This document shows, piece by piece, positions 1-12,462 of a stretch of DNA of 64,000 bases (the first letter of the stretch is position 1; each line of letters begins with the position of its first letter). Source of the stretch: Caprella mutica. Lineage: Eukaryota > Arthropoda > Malacostraca > Amphipoda > Caprellidae. The position numbers were made by a program, and so were the translations under genes. The notes beneath the pieces were generated by a model that was given only the letters and a program-made list of their open reading frames with translations, searched no databases and had not been told where the DNA came from. The stretch covers positions 62,001-126,000 of the forward strand of contig CANNZV010000257.1 of assembly GCA_947561585.1 (NCBI GenBank), in the 5' to 3' direction.

Positions 1-595
1 AACCTATGAACTAATACATCTAATTAATTATTTCTAATTAATTTAGTGGTGAATTTTAAACCATAATAAACAGTTTTGAATATGAGTATAAGTACTATTC
101 CAAAATATAGTGGTCAAAAATTGTTTTTTACAGCTTTAGGAAAATGAAAAATTAAGTTAAATTATGTTTGGAAGAAATACGAAGAGTGCACAAACTATTG
201 AAAAAATTAACCAATGTTATATATTACGTCCATAATTCGTATCACGTACGTATAATACTGCGGATGACTCCAAATACACGTATACATTTAGTTTGAGGGG
301 ATTTTCAATAAATGTTACTCATGATTACAATCCTGAGATTCTCCTATGAAATTATGGTTACAAATATTGAACAGTTGTTTAAATATAAAATACAGTACTG
401 GAAAAATTATTATTAATTCTTCAAAATCGTTATTTTGTTTACAAAAAGGTTAATTAAACCAATTTTGTTGATTGCTATTGGATTTACTTCAATACACTGA
501 TATAGTGATACGTCTTGATCATCCATAAACTCTTAGTTTGGCAACATTTACTATCTGTAAGTGCTTCAACCGTCATTTCGCCATTACTCTCACAC
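1..595. other. AT-rich DNA, nothing recognised
   Basis: No open frame of convincing length or composition, no inverted repeat and no tandem structure was seen here. Confidence 0.6.
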
Positions 596-722
596 TCTCC
601 AATTCCCCACTATTTTCTCTACAGTCACCATAATTTTTTTTTTAAATTCCCCATCACTTTCTCCTCATTCCCCATCATTTTTTCCCCAATTCGACATCAC
701 TTTTCCCCCATTCCTCATCAAT
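596..722. repeat. Degenerate pyrimidine-rich tandem repeat
   Basis: Imperfect units of roughly 17-25 bases based on attccccatcactttt recur about six times. The strand is almost free of purine runs, so the open frame across it, rich in His, Pro, Ser and Phe, comes from the repeat and is not a gene. Unit length drifts, so this is an old, decayed minisatellite. Confidence 0.6.
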
Positions 723-1902
723 TGACTTGAAGACTAACAATAAAATAGACTATAAGGACAAATTTGACAGATGAGGATATCATAACTATATGTATTAAAT
801 TACAGTAGGTGGAATATAATGGTTGATTAAAACGAATAATTAGGATATTCATTTGATATAAGTTAGTATAGGATTTATTTTTTAACTTCTAAAATAATAT
901 TATAAACTAAACACATCATCAGCACAATAACATTGATCAAGCAAAAAAACATTAACACTAACGATATAGTCTACATAATCTACTAAGTACTTTTCTCAAA
1001 TTTGCATATACATCACAAAAAAAATATTCAAAAAATATTTAATCAGAAATAAAACTGAATCAGTTATTAGAAAACCATTTAAGGAATATTATTAGGTAAT
1101 ACTACGTTAAGATAATAATATATTTCTGAGAGTCCATTAAAATTGTGGATGTTCAAGCTCTCTATAATTGAAAAAAATGTATTAATATATCCTATGCATA
1201 GATATCATGTGCACAGAGAAGTTTTAAAAAGTTTATGTAAAGTAATTTGCATTGGAATTCAATATAGTACCTTGTTAGGATAATTAAGATAAGATAATAG
1301 TAATCTAACAGTAAATGTAATTATCTTCAATCAATTAAACAATTCTAATTCAGGTGATTATAAATAGTTAAGGATTATTAATGTTATAATATTATAAACT
1401 GCTGTGCTAAAGGAGAGAGAAAGTTGATGACACTACTAAAAACGTGCAGATTTGATCATTTCAAAATTAGTTACACCTAATTAAATGCTTTATTTTAATA
1501 ACTGAATAACACAATTAAAGAACGGACAGCTGACTTGTCTAAGAGAAATAAATGGTGAAAAAGAATATTAAAAGGAATGTTCTAAAACATTAAAAAGGTG
1601 CTATCTAAAATTAATTACTTCAAAATAACTGATGATTAAATAATTATTATTTTGAGTATTATGATTTGAATTGTAACAGCTGCTAAGTAATCTTGTCGTT
1701 GAAGTTAAGATTGTTGTAACCTTATAAACAATATTAATTGAATGTTGTTACGACTGATTAGCTGACATTGTCAAAATAATAACATCTTAAATTTAAAGGA
1801 TGAACTCTCTCTAATCTTTGCACGAGGATAATAGTTTAACAGAGGATTAGCAAGGTCTACCCCCTTTCACCTTTATGCTGTAAAAGTTGATGTTTTCGGA
1901 TA
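723..1902. other. AT-rich DNA, nothing recognised
   Basis: No coding signal, repeat array or long inverted repeat was seen. Confidence 0.55.
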
Positions 1903-1929
1903 ACCCAGGCCACTGTCGGTGGCTTGGGT
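1903..1929 (+). other. GC-rich hairpin
   Basis: ACCCAGGCCAC (1903-1913) pairs fully with GTGGCTTGGGT (1919-1929), counting one G-T pair as a G-U wobble, around a five-base loop TGTCG. It stands out because the surroundings are strongly AT-rich. A transcribed form would be a compact stem-loop. There is no flanking sequence that identifies an RNA family, and no oligo-T run directly follows. Confidence 0.45.
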
Positions 1930-2991
1930 GCTTCTCCTCAGTCTTCCATTTATCTTCTTGCATAGCACATGTCAGTTAGACTTGACTTCTGTGTATTATG
2001 TACGCAAAGTTTAAATCTTTACTTGTGATCTACATATGATCTACCAATAGAGAACAACGGAAAGGAGTGTGTCTTCTTATGTATCCCTGTCCTTAACCTA
2101 GAACTAACACAGGCCACACCACATAGTGTAGAAATCACGAAAAGAACATCGAACAAGTGATATATTGAGTAAAGAAAATATTGATTGTTTAATCAATAAC
2201 GTCACTTGTTTAACATATATATTAAAGTAAAATTTCTAATGTCTGGAGCTGATATATCAATAACTTGCATATAATCAGTAATCACTTACATTTACAATTA
2301 AAATAAATATGTCCACCTCATTATTCTGTCTTCTATATGGTGTGCACTATGCACAAGTTAGTTATTTGTATTCGGTTCCTTGATTTTTTCAGGGAATAGG
2401 GTTTGCTTAGTTACTCTACTGAAGTAAGTTTTGAGAACATCTCCCGACAAAAAGTCACGAGAATTCTTTGCGGTGGCAAGTTTGTGATAAGTTTGAAGTC
2501 ATCTTTAGGAAGGATTGACAGTTGGGTCGGTTTATGGATTGGATTGAAGCCTCAACTTTGCCTGCATATAAGGGATGGGATAATGGAACTTTTGGATGCA
2601 ATATTTGCTTTCTAAAAGTTAGTATGCATAACAAATATATTTATGGAGCAATGTATGTGTGGTCTTGAGGGCTTGGAATGGAAGATGATTAGGTTTACTT
2701 TCTGAATAATAACCAGAATATATTAATTCATTCCATAATTTAATAATCATCTCGGAGATTTCAAATTGTGTAATGTGTGTTTTGAGTATATAGATTACCA
2801 ATTACCATATGAATATTATTATCTATTAACTATTCCCTGTTCGATATGAATATGACCTATTTCACATATAATTATATCACTCAATCTTAGCATTTAAACG
2901 ATAGGTTTGCATAAAATATATGCATTGGAATTTTTTTGACAATGAAAAACGAATAATATAAAATATAAATCCAATCATCTCTTTCAATATT
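1930..2991. other. AT-rich DNA, nothing recognised
   Basis: One 70-codon frame (2403-2615, plus) is present, but its predicted protein resembles nothing I know and its length is within chance expectation. Confidence 0.5.
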
Positions 2992-3239
2992 TGAAGAGTT
3001 TGGTTCCAAAACGCGATAAACGCCACTTTTGAAAAAAATGAGTTTCCACCTAAATCAATATTGTATTTCGTCGGTATTGTGGATTTGAATTGTTTATGTT
3101 ATTATAACCTCAATATGCTATGTGAATGATTGAAACAGAAAATAGTGGTTTTCATCTTTGTACTTTCTTGGTAAAGAAAACACATTTTAACTCAAATTGA
3201 TCAAAATGGATTTATAGCGTTTTGGAACCAAACTCTTCA
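2992..3239. mobile_element. MITE with 23-bp perfect terminal inverted repeats
   Basis: The left end at 2992-3014 (tgaagagtttggttcc, then aaaacgc) is exactly reverse-complemented at 3217-3239. The 248-bp unit has no coding capacity, which fits a miniature inverted-repeat transposable element. The ends do not match the other families in this window. The target duplication is unclear: short T-rich matches flank both sides and could be chance, so the superfamily cannot be assigned. Confidence 0.8.
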
Positions 3240-4432
3240 TTTGTAGATGACAATCCTTCGTCGACTGCTTGATGGAAAATAGAATTTACATACCTTATCG
3301 GAACAACTTTTTTTATTTCGATCGCAAATATTCAAGTATGATTCCCTTCTCAATCTCCAAAACGCTGATTGTAATTTTGAATGCAAATATTTTCAACATA
3401 ATATTTGATTTTGAAACATTTATCCCGATATTTCAAGATAATTCTAATGAATTCAAATTTCATACAGTTTCATTTAATTTGGACATGTCCCTTTCAGTTT
3501 GTCATCTTGAATTGCAGAACAAACAAACAAAATAGTTCGCAGCTTTGAAATTGCACTTGAAGTACTCTAGCATCAAATAGAGAGGAGTTACTATTGATCA
3601 ATATTTAGAAATTAGTAGTAAAATTCGTTCGCATATACATATAATAGTTTCTGGAGAGGTGATACGCATTTTAATATTTTCCTCTTCATTTTTATATCGA
3701 CGATTAAACCCCAATTAAAATGAATAAATATCTATACTGTTTATAGAACTTACAATGGACGAACGTTCAAAACAATCTAAAATGTGTATAATAATAGTTA
3801 TAAGATCCTTTGATCGAATTTGTATGATTTTGATTACTTTAATTAATTAATAACACCGAATTAAAGTGCACTGTTAGTGTAGGTATATATTTTCCTTTTG
3901 CTCAAGTAGCTTGGTGGTGATTTTTTGACAGAATTTTTTATTGCACAGACAATATATGTTGGTGGTTATATTATATATACCGTATATAACCGAAGATTGT
4001 GTCCAGACGGATAAAAAAGGATTAAGTCTAGCTTACTATACCTACTATAGTGAACTTTTCATCTAGTTGTGACATCCATAGGCAACCATCGCACGACTTA
4101 GAATGTAGAAATCTCCATCCATCTTGTAGATGGAGATAGGATCTTGGATGAGTGACCAAATCGTGTAACTCCGTGGATCACCAACAGCGTCCTAACGATT
4201 GAGATTAGGTCCTTGACGTCAGAATCAGTGCCGTAATAGAATTCAAGAAGAAGTCAAACCAGCAATCGAATCAGATTACAAAACATATTCATATTTCACT
4301 GAGAATTTATCCCACGAGCCAATAAACTTCTACAGCTGCAGTAATTTTGATTTGAGGAGCTTCTTTTCACAGCCAATAAAGAAAATAATTTCTTATCTCC
4401 ATTATTTTTAGTTTATTTACTCAATCCTTAGT
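3240..4432. other. AT-rich DNA with one short hairpin
   Basis: The only structure seen is ATCTCCATC (4111-4119) facing GATGGAGAT (4129-4137), a nine-base-pair stem with a nine-base loop. The 88-codon plus frame at 3269-3535 has no recognisable motif. Confidence 0.5.
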
Positions 4433-4696
4433 GTCAGCCCCAACATAAATTGAAGTCAGCCCCAAAATACCTTAGAGTCAGACCCAATATAAATTGGTGT
4501 CAGTCCCAACATACATTAGTGTCAGCCTCAACATAAATTGGAGTCAACCCCAAAATACCTTAGTGTCAGCCCCAACATAAATTGGTGTCAGTCCTAACAT
4601 ACATTAGTGTAAGCCCCAACATAAATTGGAGTCAGCCCCAACATACATTAGTGTCAGCCCCAACATGCATTATTGTCAGCCCCAACATACATGGTG
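4433..4696. repeat. 22-bp tandem repeat, 12 units
   Basis: Twelve units beginning gtcagccccaacata run in strict 22-bp register from 4433 to 4696, with no net indel between the first and last unit start (242 bases = 11 x 22). The 3' half of each unit varies among three endings (..aattgga, ..cattagt, ..ccttagt) that alternate irregularly, so a partial 44-bp higher-order period is visible. The open frame running off the array (4626-4862) is repeat-derived. Confidence 0.9.
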
Positions 4697-6789
4697 TCAA
4701 TTAATTTATAAGGTATTTAAACCCATATGCAATAATTTAATTGATTTAGAAGTTGGCAGGGTTATTCATAGAGACGATGCATTAAAGATTAGAAACCCCA
4801 CTCAATCTTTTGTGATCCCACAAAAAAAAATCTTTGAGATTCCCGAACCATTAATATGTTAATAAATTTCTGCTTGTGATAATGATATATAGGTAATTAA
4901 TTTCTAATTGAATTCATATTGTTAAAATGTTATTCACCTCATTAAAATTTGCAGTTTGACTGATCACCAAATTGCACTTACTAATTAAAATGTGTACATT
5001 ATTAACAAATAGGAGATTCTTTGGGAGTGATAATGACAGTGGAACTCTCATGATTAATATCCATAATTCATTCAACTTAATTCAAAAGTTTTAAAAATGG
5101 TTCAAGCAAATCAAACGTCTTTACTCCCATGTTATGTAAGCTAAGTTTATATTTATTAACTTCCTCCAAAATATACATAAAGATTCAGAGTTGCTATCAA
5201 AAGACTAACAATACTTGACTGCTAGAAGAATGGAGAAAAAATATTTTTCTTAGGGAGACTGTTACGGTTCTCAAAGATACAATTTTGAAACTTCTCACAT
5301 GTTTGGATAAAGTCTTATGCACAAACTTTCTTTTATGAATTTTTTTGTGCGCCCACACTCCCAAAAAATAGTATTAATAATAAAATCTAAAATAGATAAA
5401 AAAATGTGATTTTCAGAAATCAATTGCTAGGCAATTTTCACATAAATGTTTTGATCGTATGTCTCATTTATGGGGTATTTAGTGCAATAAAAGGATCATG
5501 AACAATTATTTATTCTTCTCAATATAAAAATATTTACAATCAATTATTCAAATAAACACAAGGTTGACCTTTCTGCTATTTACAATTTATCTCTACGTCA
5601 CTTCTAACTTGAATTGTAAAGTTTAGAAGAAGACTGTAAACAAAAATGTTTTTTTCAAATTACCTTTTTCATGAAAAATAGAGAGAATGAGATCGCTGCT
5701 TTAAGTATACTTGTACTTACCCACTTCCTGTTCTGAAATTAGTGAGGGTTCGTTCCACCACTCCCTCCCCTCTTCCCCTCCACCTCGCTGGTACACTGTG
5801 ATTCATAACTACAACAAAAAGAATCAGGTTGGCATAAAAAATTTGTGAGATTCTACCTAAGACTATATTTTTGTTTATCATAAAAACATAAAAAGTGTAG
5901 ATTTTATCCGTGACAGTCCCCGATATGAAGGGAATACTTTTGAGACTCTTTATCACTAAATTCTTTGATCGGATTTATGGATGATATTATTCTTTGTGTT
6001 TCTGAACGAACTGTGAAGGAGAACGAAAAAAAGTGAGTATTTCTCATTCTAAACAAAATAGGTAAGTAAAATTAATATTTATTCATAACTTTTGAATCTT
6101 AAAAAGAGTTACAATTGACACTCTCATAATCTAAAAAGAAAAAGAAAATTATTTCTTTTTATGTACTTTTTGAAGATTATTTATTTATTTTTTTTGTACT
6201 TTTTGAGCTATGAAAGAGAAACTATAGAAACCTGTTAGTTCGAAGAATTAGACAAAAGAGATATTGTGAGTTGGATACCGCAGAGAAATTCTTGCTAATT
6301 GTTTGCAGACACTCAAAAAGAATTTTTGACAGAATTTTAATAGGATAAGCATTATATACGGTATAAGAGGTTAATTCATTTAAAATAATATAGTAGAAAT
6401 AGGTTATATCATCACTGTATTAAATACTGATTCTTTTTAGCTGAGGTTCCCGAAAATTAATGAAAATGTATGTTCACATAAGCTACGTATGTTTGATTTA
6501 TCGGACGATTTCATATTTATTTTCGACTAAAATTATATATTTATTTTTATTTAACTTTTATAAAAAATGCTATCCTGAATGGCTATGCTAACTGCTGGTA
6601 TCATGAATACGAAATTATTACAATCATTAAACATATTTTTCTTACACCATCGAAAATGTGTAACCATCCGATGAATCGAATCTTCCATAACGCATGATAT
6701 TTTGTAACTCTATCACGAAAAGAAAAATCGAAGTGTTGATCAAATAGGTGAATGGGGAAATTATTACTGGTTTGTAAACTATTATTATA
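4697..6789. other. AT-rich DNA, nothing recognised
   Basis: A short GC-rich, purine-skewed patch lies near 5755-5795. The minus frames at 5717-5956 and 6601-6831 have no recognisable domain. Confidence 0.5.
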
Positions 6790-6859
6790 CCTATTATAAC
6801 TATTATACCTAAATTTTGATATAGGTTTCATTTTAAAGATAAGAATTCCAAGTTTTATT

Positions 6860-6940
6860 TCATAATAAATTTAGCATTACATGACCACCAACAGACTCAA
6901 TAAACTTATCAAGACGAAAAACGTTTTTTATCACATTCTG
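6860..6940 (-). pseudogene. Tc1/mariner-like transposase C-terminus, fragment 1
   Basis: Read on the minus strand from 6940, the frame encodes QNVIKNVFRLDKFIESVGGH followed by six residues and a TGA at 6860-6862. A short basic helix ending in GGH-V just before the stop is typical of the last residues of Tc1/mariner-type transposases. Upstream the frame dissolves, so the DNA-binding and catalytic domains are absent. A diverged copy of this end lies in opposite orientation at 7533-7613, and the similarity continues past both stops. The two copies agreeing at protein level supports a real transposase origin. The exact family is uncertain. Confidence 0.55.
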
Positions 6941-7532
6941 TATAGCCGAAAAAAGTAGCCGTTTAAAAGGGCTTTAATTTGTAAACTTTTATAGCTAGAA
7001 GAATAAAATAGGTTTCATTTTTAAAAGAGGAGCATATCAAATTAAATTGAAATCATTCATAAGCAAAGAGGATATATAGAAAAATCTGTAAAGCATCAGT
7101 CTCACTAGCCGTTTATTATTTCAACAAGACACAAATAACAGTGGAATAGAGAAAACGTCTTATCCTTGTGGAGATGTTTATTGTTTGAATATGGATACGT
7201 GATGACTACAATTTATCGACTTTAGGCAAGATATGGAACACTATTATGTAATTTGATTCAATTTATGTTACGTAATATGTCTACGGTACAATAATTAATA
7301 TATTAAAAAAAAAAGAAATTCAGGTAATGAAAAGACAACAAGGACAGAAACATCATTAACATGGTTAGAGAAATTTAATTATATACGATTGAACTAAATT
7401 AATGATTAATTTATCTGCAGGGACATAAATAAAGAAAACTATTATTCATGTAAACTTAACATGTTATGTAACAAATTTATTTGACACCGTTTTATATGGA
7501 ATACCATCATGAACACATCCTAATTCTCTATA

Positions 7533-7613
7533 CAGAATATGTTAAAAAACGTTCTCCGTCTGCATAAGTTTACTAAGTCTGGTGGTGGTCATATAAGGCT
7601 AAATATATTATGA
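7533..7613 (+). pseudogene. Tc1/mariner-like transposase C-terminus, fragment 2 (inverted)
   Basis: The plus frame from 7533 encodes QNMLKNVLRLHKFTKSGGGH and then six residues to a TGA at 7611-7613. About two thirds of its residues match fragment 1 on the other strand. Homology extends about 35-45 bases beyond the stop codons of both, so this is an inverted pair of transposon 3' ends, about 590 bp apart, pointing outward. It could be two insertions or one fold-back element built from 3' ends. No catalytic region is present. Confidence 0.55.
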
Positions 7614-7878
7614 GATAATACGGGAAACTCTTATATTCAAATTGAAGCAAATTTCAATCTTTTAGAAATAGGAGTTAAAAAATTACAACCATTTTAAATC
7701 GGTTCTTTTTTTTTGCGGAACAATAATTAAAAATTATTTAATACATGAAAGTCTCTAATAGGTTCCATATGCTTAGTTTGAGTACGCATTTTGAAATTGC
7801 ATTATATGCATTTGAATAATGATACATGTTTGGGCAGAATATAAATTTTTCTTTAAATATTTCAATTTGTTAATTTTT

Positions 7879-8390
7879 TTAATCCTAATGAGTTTGGCGT
7901 GTGCTTTCTAAGCACATCCCTCATAAATTACTTTATATATTTCATGTAATTCCTATAAATTTAACGGCCATGCTTGACTTTTTTTCTACATGAATACCAA
8001 ATATATTTTTGCATTTGAAGGCTGAAAAATATTTACGTATCGGCGTAAATCAGCATAAATCACGTGAATTAAGAGATTAATGGAAATGTGGTGAATATGT
8101 GTGGCAACAAAAAAAAATACAGAGAAGATCGAACACTGCAGTCCACGTTTTCATGGAATCCACACACACGCTCACAATAAGATTGGGTCACATTCCACCC
8201 AATCACAGCGATGATCTCTCAGTTGCTAATGTATATATATTTGTTTCTCCTTATATGTTCAATATTTTTACCCTGGAATTAGGTACACATCAATTTAGCA
8301 TATATACAAAAAAACCTGTAATAGATATAGTACAGTAGATTTATAAATTAGTTCCTTGTTTTTCAAATAATCCAAACTCATTAGGGTTAA
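7879..8390 (+). mobile_element. TTAA-flanked MITE, piggyBac-like, copy A
   Basis: TTAA (7879-7882) is followed by TCCTAATGAGTTTGG, and CCAAACTCATTAGGG is followed by TTAA (8387-8390), giving 19-base ends with one mismatch. TTAA target duplication and ends starting CCC are hallmarks of the piggyBac superfamily. The 512-bp body has no transposase, so the copy is non-autonomous. The body shares blocks with copies B1, B2, C and D, including a ggcgtaaatcagc...aaatcacgtgaatta segment near 8041-8070 and a cacccaatcacag block near 8197. Confidence 0.85.
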
Positions 8391-9420
8391 TGGAAACTAA
8401 AATCATTTTTCTAACTTTTCAACATTTGCAAATATTGTGCAAAACGTTTCCAGATAATTACACTTTATTTTATCCACTATTTAAATTGCACAAAACAAAA
8501 AAAGTTTCAGTTACAAAGGATCCAGTACAGAACTACCAAAATATTTCTAATTCTAGATTTCAATTCATAAAAGAGTGCTGATTTGTTTTAATTTTCTTTG
8601 GTGGAAGATTTTGAGTTTTATTATAGCAGTCAATTTTAGAAAATATGAATTTTGTTCTGACAAATAAATTGTATGTTTTATAATTATTATTTGGATAAAT
8701 TCAGTAAAGCTTAACAGCAGAACGATGTGCAGTTGTTTAATTATTTTTACGTAATGATAAAGAATGGTTCACTTTAATATAACTAAATAAATTGAAAAAA
8801 AAACGAAAGAGAATAAGTTTTATACTTTTCCCTCAAGATAATCTGCTCCATTTTAAAAATTCATTTCACCGAAAATATTCGTGTAATTCATCCCTCCAAT
8901 TAATTATTGAGATTAACAATTAATTTGTGCAGAAAAACAGCTTGAATTAAAAGAAAATATTCCGATTCTCTTGGAGTTTGAAAAATGCTATTCATGAATA
9001 TTAGTGTAGGGTAAGTTCCGAGTTAACGAACGCCTCCAATTTTTCAATCATGCAAAAACCCCACAGCTATCATGCATGTCAATAAGAATAACAGTTAAAT
9101 AATACATCAAGATTGATAGTAAGATTGATTTTTATTGAATATCGGTTTTGACTATGAAAAATTTTATTCTAAAATTCGAGCGTTTATGTTATTTGAATAT
9201 ATTCTCAAAAGAAATTCTTTGACTATACTTTTATTTTGCTATATTTCCACCTTGACATCAATCATTAAACTTGTTTTACTGTTTTAATTACATGTATCTA
9301 TCTTTTCTAGTTAGTAATTCAAATTCTGTCAAACATGGATTCTTTTCAGAATAGTATTTCTGACATTGACAATTTTTGCACGGTACATTGTTCTCTGTAC
9401 ATTGTACCAAATTTACTTAG
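8391..9420. other. AT-rich DNA, nothing recognised
   Basis: A short agggtaagttccgag block at 9007-9021 recurs at 62145 and, partly, at 32930. Nothing else was seen. Confidence 0.5.
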
Positions 9421-9618
9421 GTCAACATTGCCGTTACCGTCGGTCAGAATATTCGCCCAGTTTTTCAACAGCCGACAGTCGAATTTGTTTGCAAAAGCAT
9501 TCAAGAGGACTCCAAAGGAGAAATTATTCGACGCACAGCCACACTTACTTCTGTGAGAAAGCCGCTAAGAAACATGCAGGAAATTGCTGATATCATCACA
9601 GTTTCACTTTGGGAATAG
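9421..9618 (+). pseudogene. Possible transposase-like ORF remnant
   Basis: A GC-richer 65-codon frame without an initiating ATG reads through FQQPTVEFVCKSIQEDSKGE and later SVRKPLRNMQEIADI before a TAG at 9616-9618. The composition (basic, helical, with a possible helix-turn-helix around PTVEFVCKSI) looks protein-like and unlike the surrounding DNA. I cannot assign it to a family. It may be the N-terminal DNA-binding part of a Tc1-type transposase or an isolated exon. A small inverted repeat (aggttag/ctaacct) lies just downstream near 9678-9700. Confidence 0.3.
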
Positions 9619-11659
9619 TCGATGCATAATTGGTAGGTGAGGCTCATGCAAAATCAATTAGTTTCACAAGGAGGTTAAGGTTAGTAGCAAAGCTAACCTC
9701 TGAGTGATGCAACAATATTAATACTTTTGAAAATATACATATATATAACGTAAAAAGGACCTTTCATTACATCTACCAAAAACCATCATCATAGATAGAT
9801 ATAGATATATTACTATATATTGAATTTTCTGTCACTATATCTATCAGTATTAATTTCAAACTTTCGCATATCCTCAGTAAAGTTAGTGTACAAAAACTCT
9901 CATTCGCTGCCGGAAACATGGAAACTAGATTGGTAGAAGATCTCCGCGCAGCCAAATTCTCCTAAGAACTACGCTAGGAAAGTTCTTCCTGGTGACTGAA
10001 ATCCAATTTGACGGAGTAGTTTAATTTCTGACGGTGCTATTTCCCGGGATGTTGACTGTTAAGAATCCAGCTTCAGATGTCCTTTCACTAATAACAAACT
10101 TCTCTCCAACATGTCTATACTTCCTAATTGTTATTTAAAATTCGATAACTTCCGCTCCAAATTATAGGATGGAATCAGCATATCAAATTGCTCTTGCATA
10201 CGGTTCCCGATGAATTTAACACTAAATAATTCGATTAATCGCTCTATTATTTAACATGATGTATTATTCATTTATTAATTTTTGGCAGTTATTTTCTTAA
10301 TGAGCTTAATATTAAATATCTTAAATTCAGAGGTCTTTGGGGAAAATGTAATAAATATTATGAAGAGAAAGTTGAACTCAATTGGAAATTTTTCTCCAAC
10401 GATACAGTTGCATCACCTAAATCTAATTTACACTGAAATTGAAAAAAAAATAATTAATGAGTTGATTATTCAACTTCACAATATAAATTAATTTTATATT
10501 TTATGAAAATCGAATTATATATTGAACTTGTTTTAACAATATTTTTTACAGATGTCGATAGGAATATAAGATATTGAAATAATAGTTTTGTTGAATTCAT
10601 TTCTATTTAATTAATGATTGTTTTAAATAATGAGTTCAGACATTTCATCAAGACGGCATCAATATTTCTGTCCATCACACTATAACTAGTTAAAGTACGT
10701 CTAAGCAAACACCAATGAACATAAATATAATGAATATGAAATTATTCTGATATATGTTTAATAAGATTACTAGTTTCAATAAGTAAATTATATTTTGGTT
10801 ACTTTTTAGTTGTATTTACAAAAGTTTAAACAAGGACAGTTCGTGAATTTATTTTTATCAGTTTTTAATTAAAATTTTCAATCTACTGTATTATTGACCA
10901 TACGTGTACACTAGAAAGGATATACCATCAAAACTCCAATTTTGTGAGTTAAAATATATAATGGGTAGAACAGAAAATTGATGCAAAAATGTTGACATGC
11001 TTTATAAATCTTATTTATAGTTTACATTAATTTAAGTGTTAAAAATTATCTCTATTCAGTGATGACTCTTAGTCGCATTTCTATGTTTTTCTAAGAATTG
11101 TCTGTAAACTTCGTTAATGTGTCCATTAATTTTCCTGGTTTCCACTGTGATACTTTCTTATTTGATTGATTGTGTTCAGTTTATAAATGCAAAAATTAAT
11201 GCAAACACAAAAAATTAAAGATCTTATTATTGTTTGTTAATTGAATATTTAGCTATAAAACATTCTCAATGAGTCATCCTTTCTGTCCACCCTAGCTGTT
11301 TTATAATTTATTTAATCACAACATGTTTTAGATCTAATAAAAATTGTTAAGACATTCAAAAAAGCGCTGCCAAATATTACGTAAATAAAAAATACATTAA
11401 AGTGACTTCATGAAATATAATAATAAAGTGTTCTGAAGAATACGTATGTACATAATAGTAGTATTATCAATTTCATTATTTCTATTCTAACTGCATCATT
11501 CATACTTGATTAAATTCGCATAAAAATAAATTATATCTATATGTTTTTACAATTTTAAATTATATTTTGAATAAAATTCAGATTGGAATACAAATGAAAA
11601 ATTTGTATTATTATTTTTCTGAAGAATTTTAGCATTACTGATAGAGCAGATTATACTTA
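9619..11659. other. AT-rich DNA, nothing recognised
   Basis: The 69-codon plus frame near 10282-10491 lacks an ATG at its start and recognisable motifs. No repeats or long inverted repeats were seen. Confidence 0.5.
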
Positions 11660-11990
11660 CTATTTTCAAACATATGGAAACTAGATTACGTCCACTCGGT
11701 AGAGCGCATACCGTCGCCGCCGCTTTGACCTGTTCTACCCAAAAATCTAATAAACTGGTTTCTGGATAATGACCAATTATCCCACCAATATAATTCAATA
11801 CTTTTTTAGTTATTGAGTTATAAATGACCTTGACCTTTGACCGGATCGCTCCCAAAATTTCACCAGATGGTTCCTTTCGAAAAGTCTCAGACAATTTGGT
11901 TAAATACTTTTTCGGTTGAGCGAATAACAAGATGATAAATTAATAATGTCAATGCTGTCAAAAATAAAACCTTACTTCATTCGTGCGAAG
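11660..11990 (-). repeat. Dispersed GAAGG-ended repeat, copy 1 (truncated)
   Basis: Shares three landmarks in order with the copy at 12463-13056: cactcggtagagcgcatacc (11692-11711), a tttgacc-type body ending tttgaccggatcgctccc, and agcgaataacaagatgataaat followed by gcgaaggtaatta. The body is about 250 bp shorter. A 127-codon minus frame crosses the copy (11547-11930), but its peptide parallels the other copy and comes from the repeat, not a gene. The element type is unknown. The layout resembles widely dispersed invertebrate repeats ending in GAAGG. Confidence 0.7.
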
Positions 11991-12462
11991 GTAATTAAGG
12001 ATACATATTGTAAATCAGTTGAACTTTATAATCCGTTACACAGAGGAAAAACACATCTAATTTATAGGGTTATTAAAATTCTCACAAGAAAAAGAACCAT
12101 AAACAAGAGTGTTCTGAATACGGAAGTTGCCTATTTTATAATCACCCTTCAAATTCTTGACAAGCAAAATCAAAAATTAACCTGAAATCTACCTACTACC
12201 TAAGATTTCATCTGCAACCAAATAGTTAAATTATGCTAAATCCAAACTATACAGAGAGAATTCACGTGAAGAAAACACAATTAAGGCTTAGAATATCACC
12301 TCCATTCCAATGGGAAACTTTTCGAAAGGAGCTGCTAAAAATGGGAGAATTTGAGAATTATCATCAATGCCAGCCTCTTCTACATAAACTGCAGCTGATG
12401 AAGAGAATTGGATAAAATTTATTGAATGCTTGACACGAATTATCAAATCTAGAAGGTGAAAA

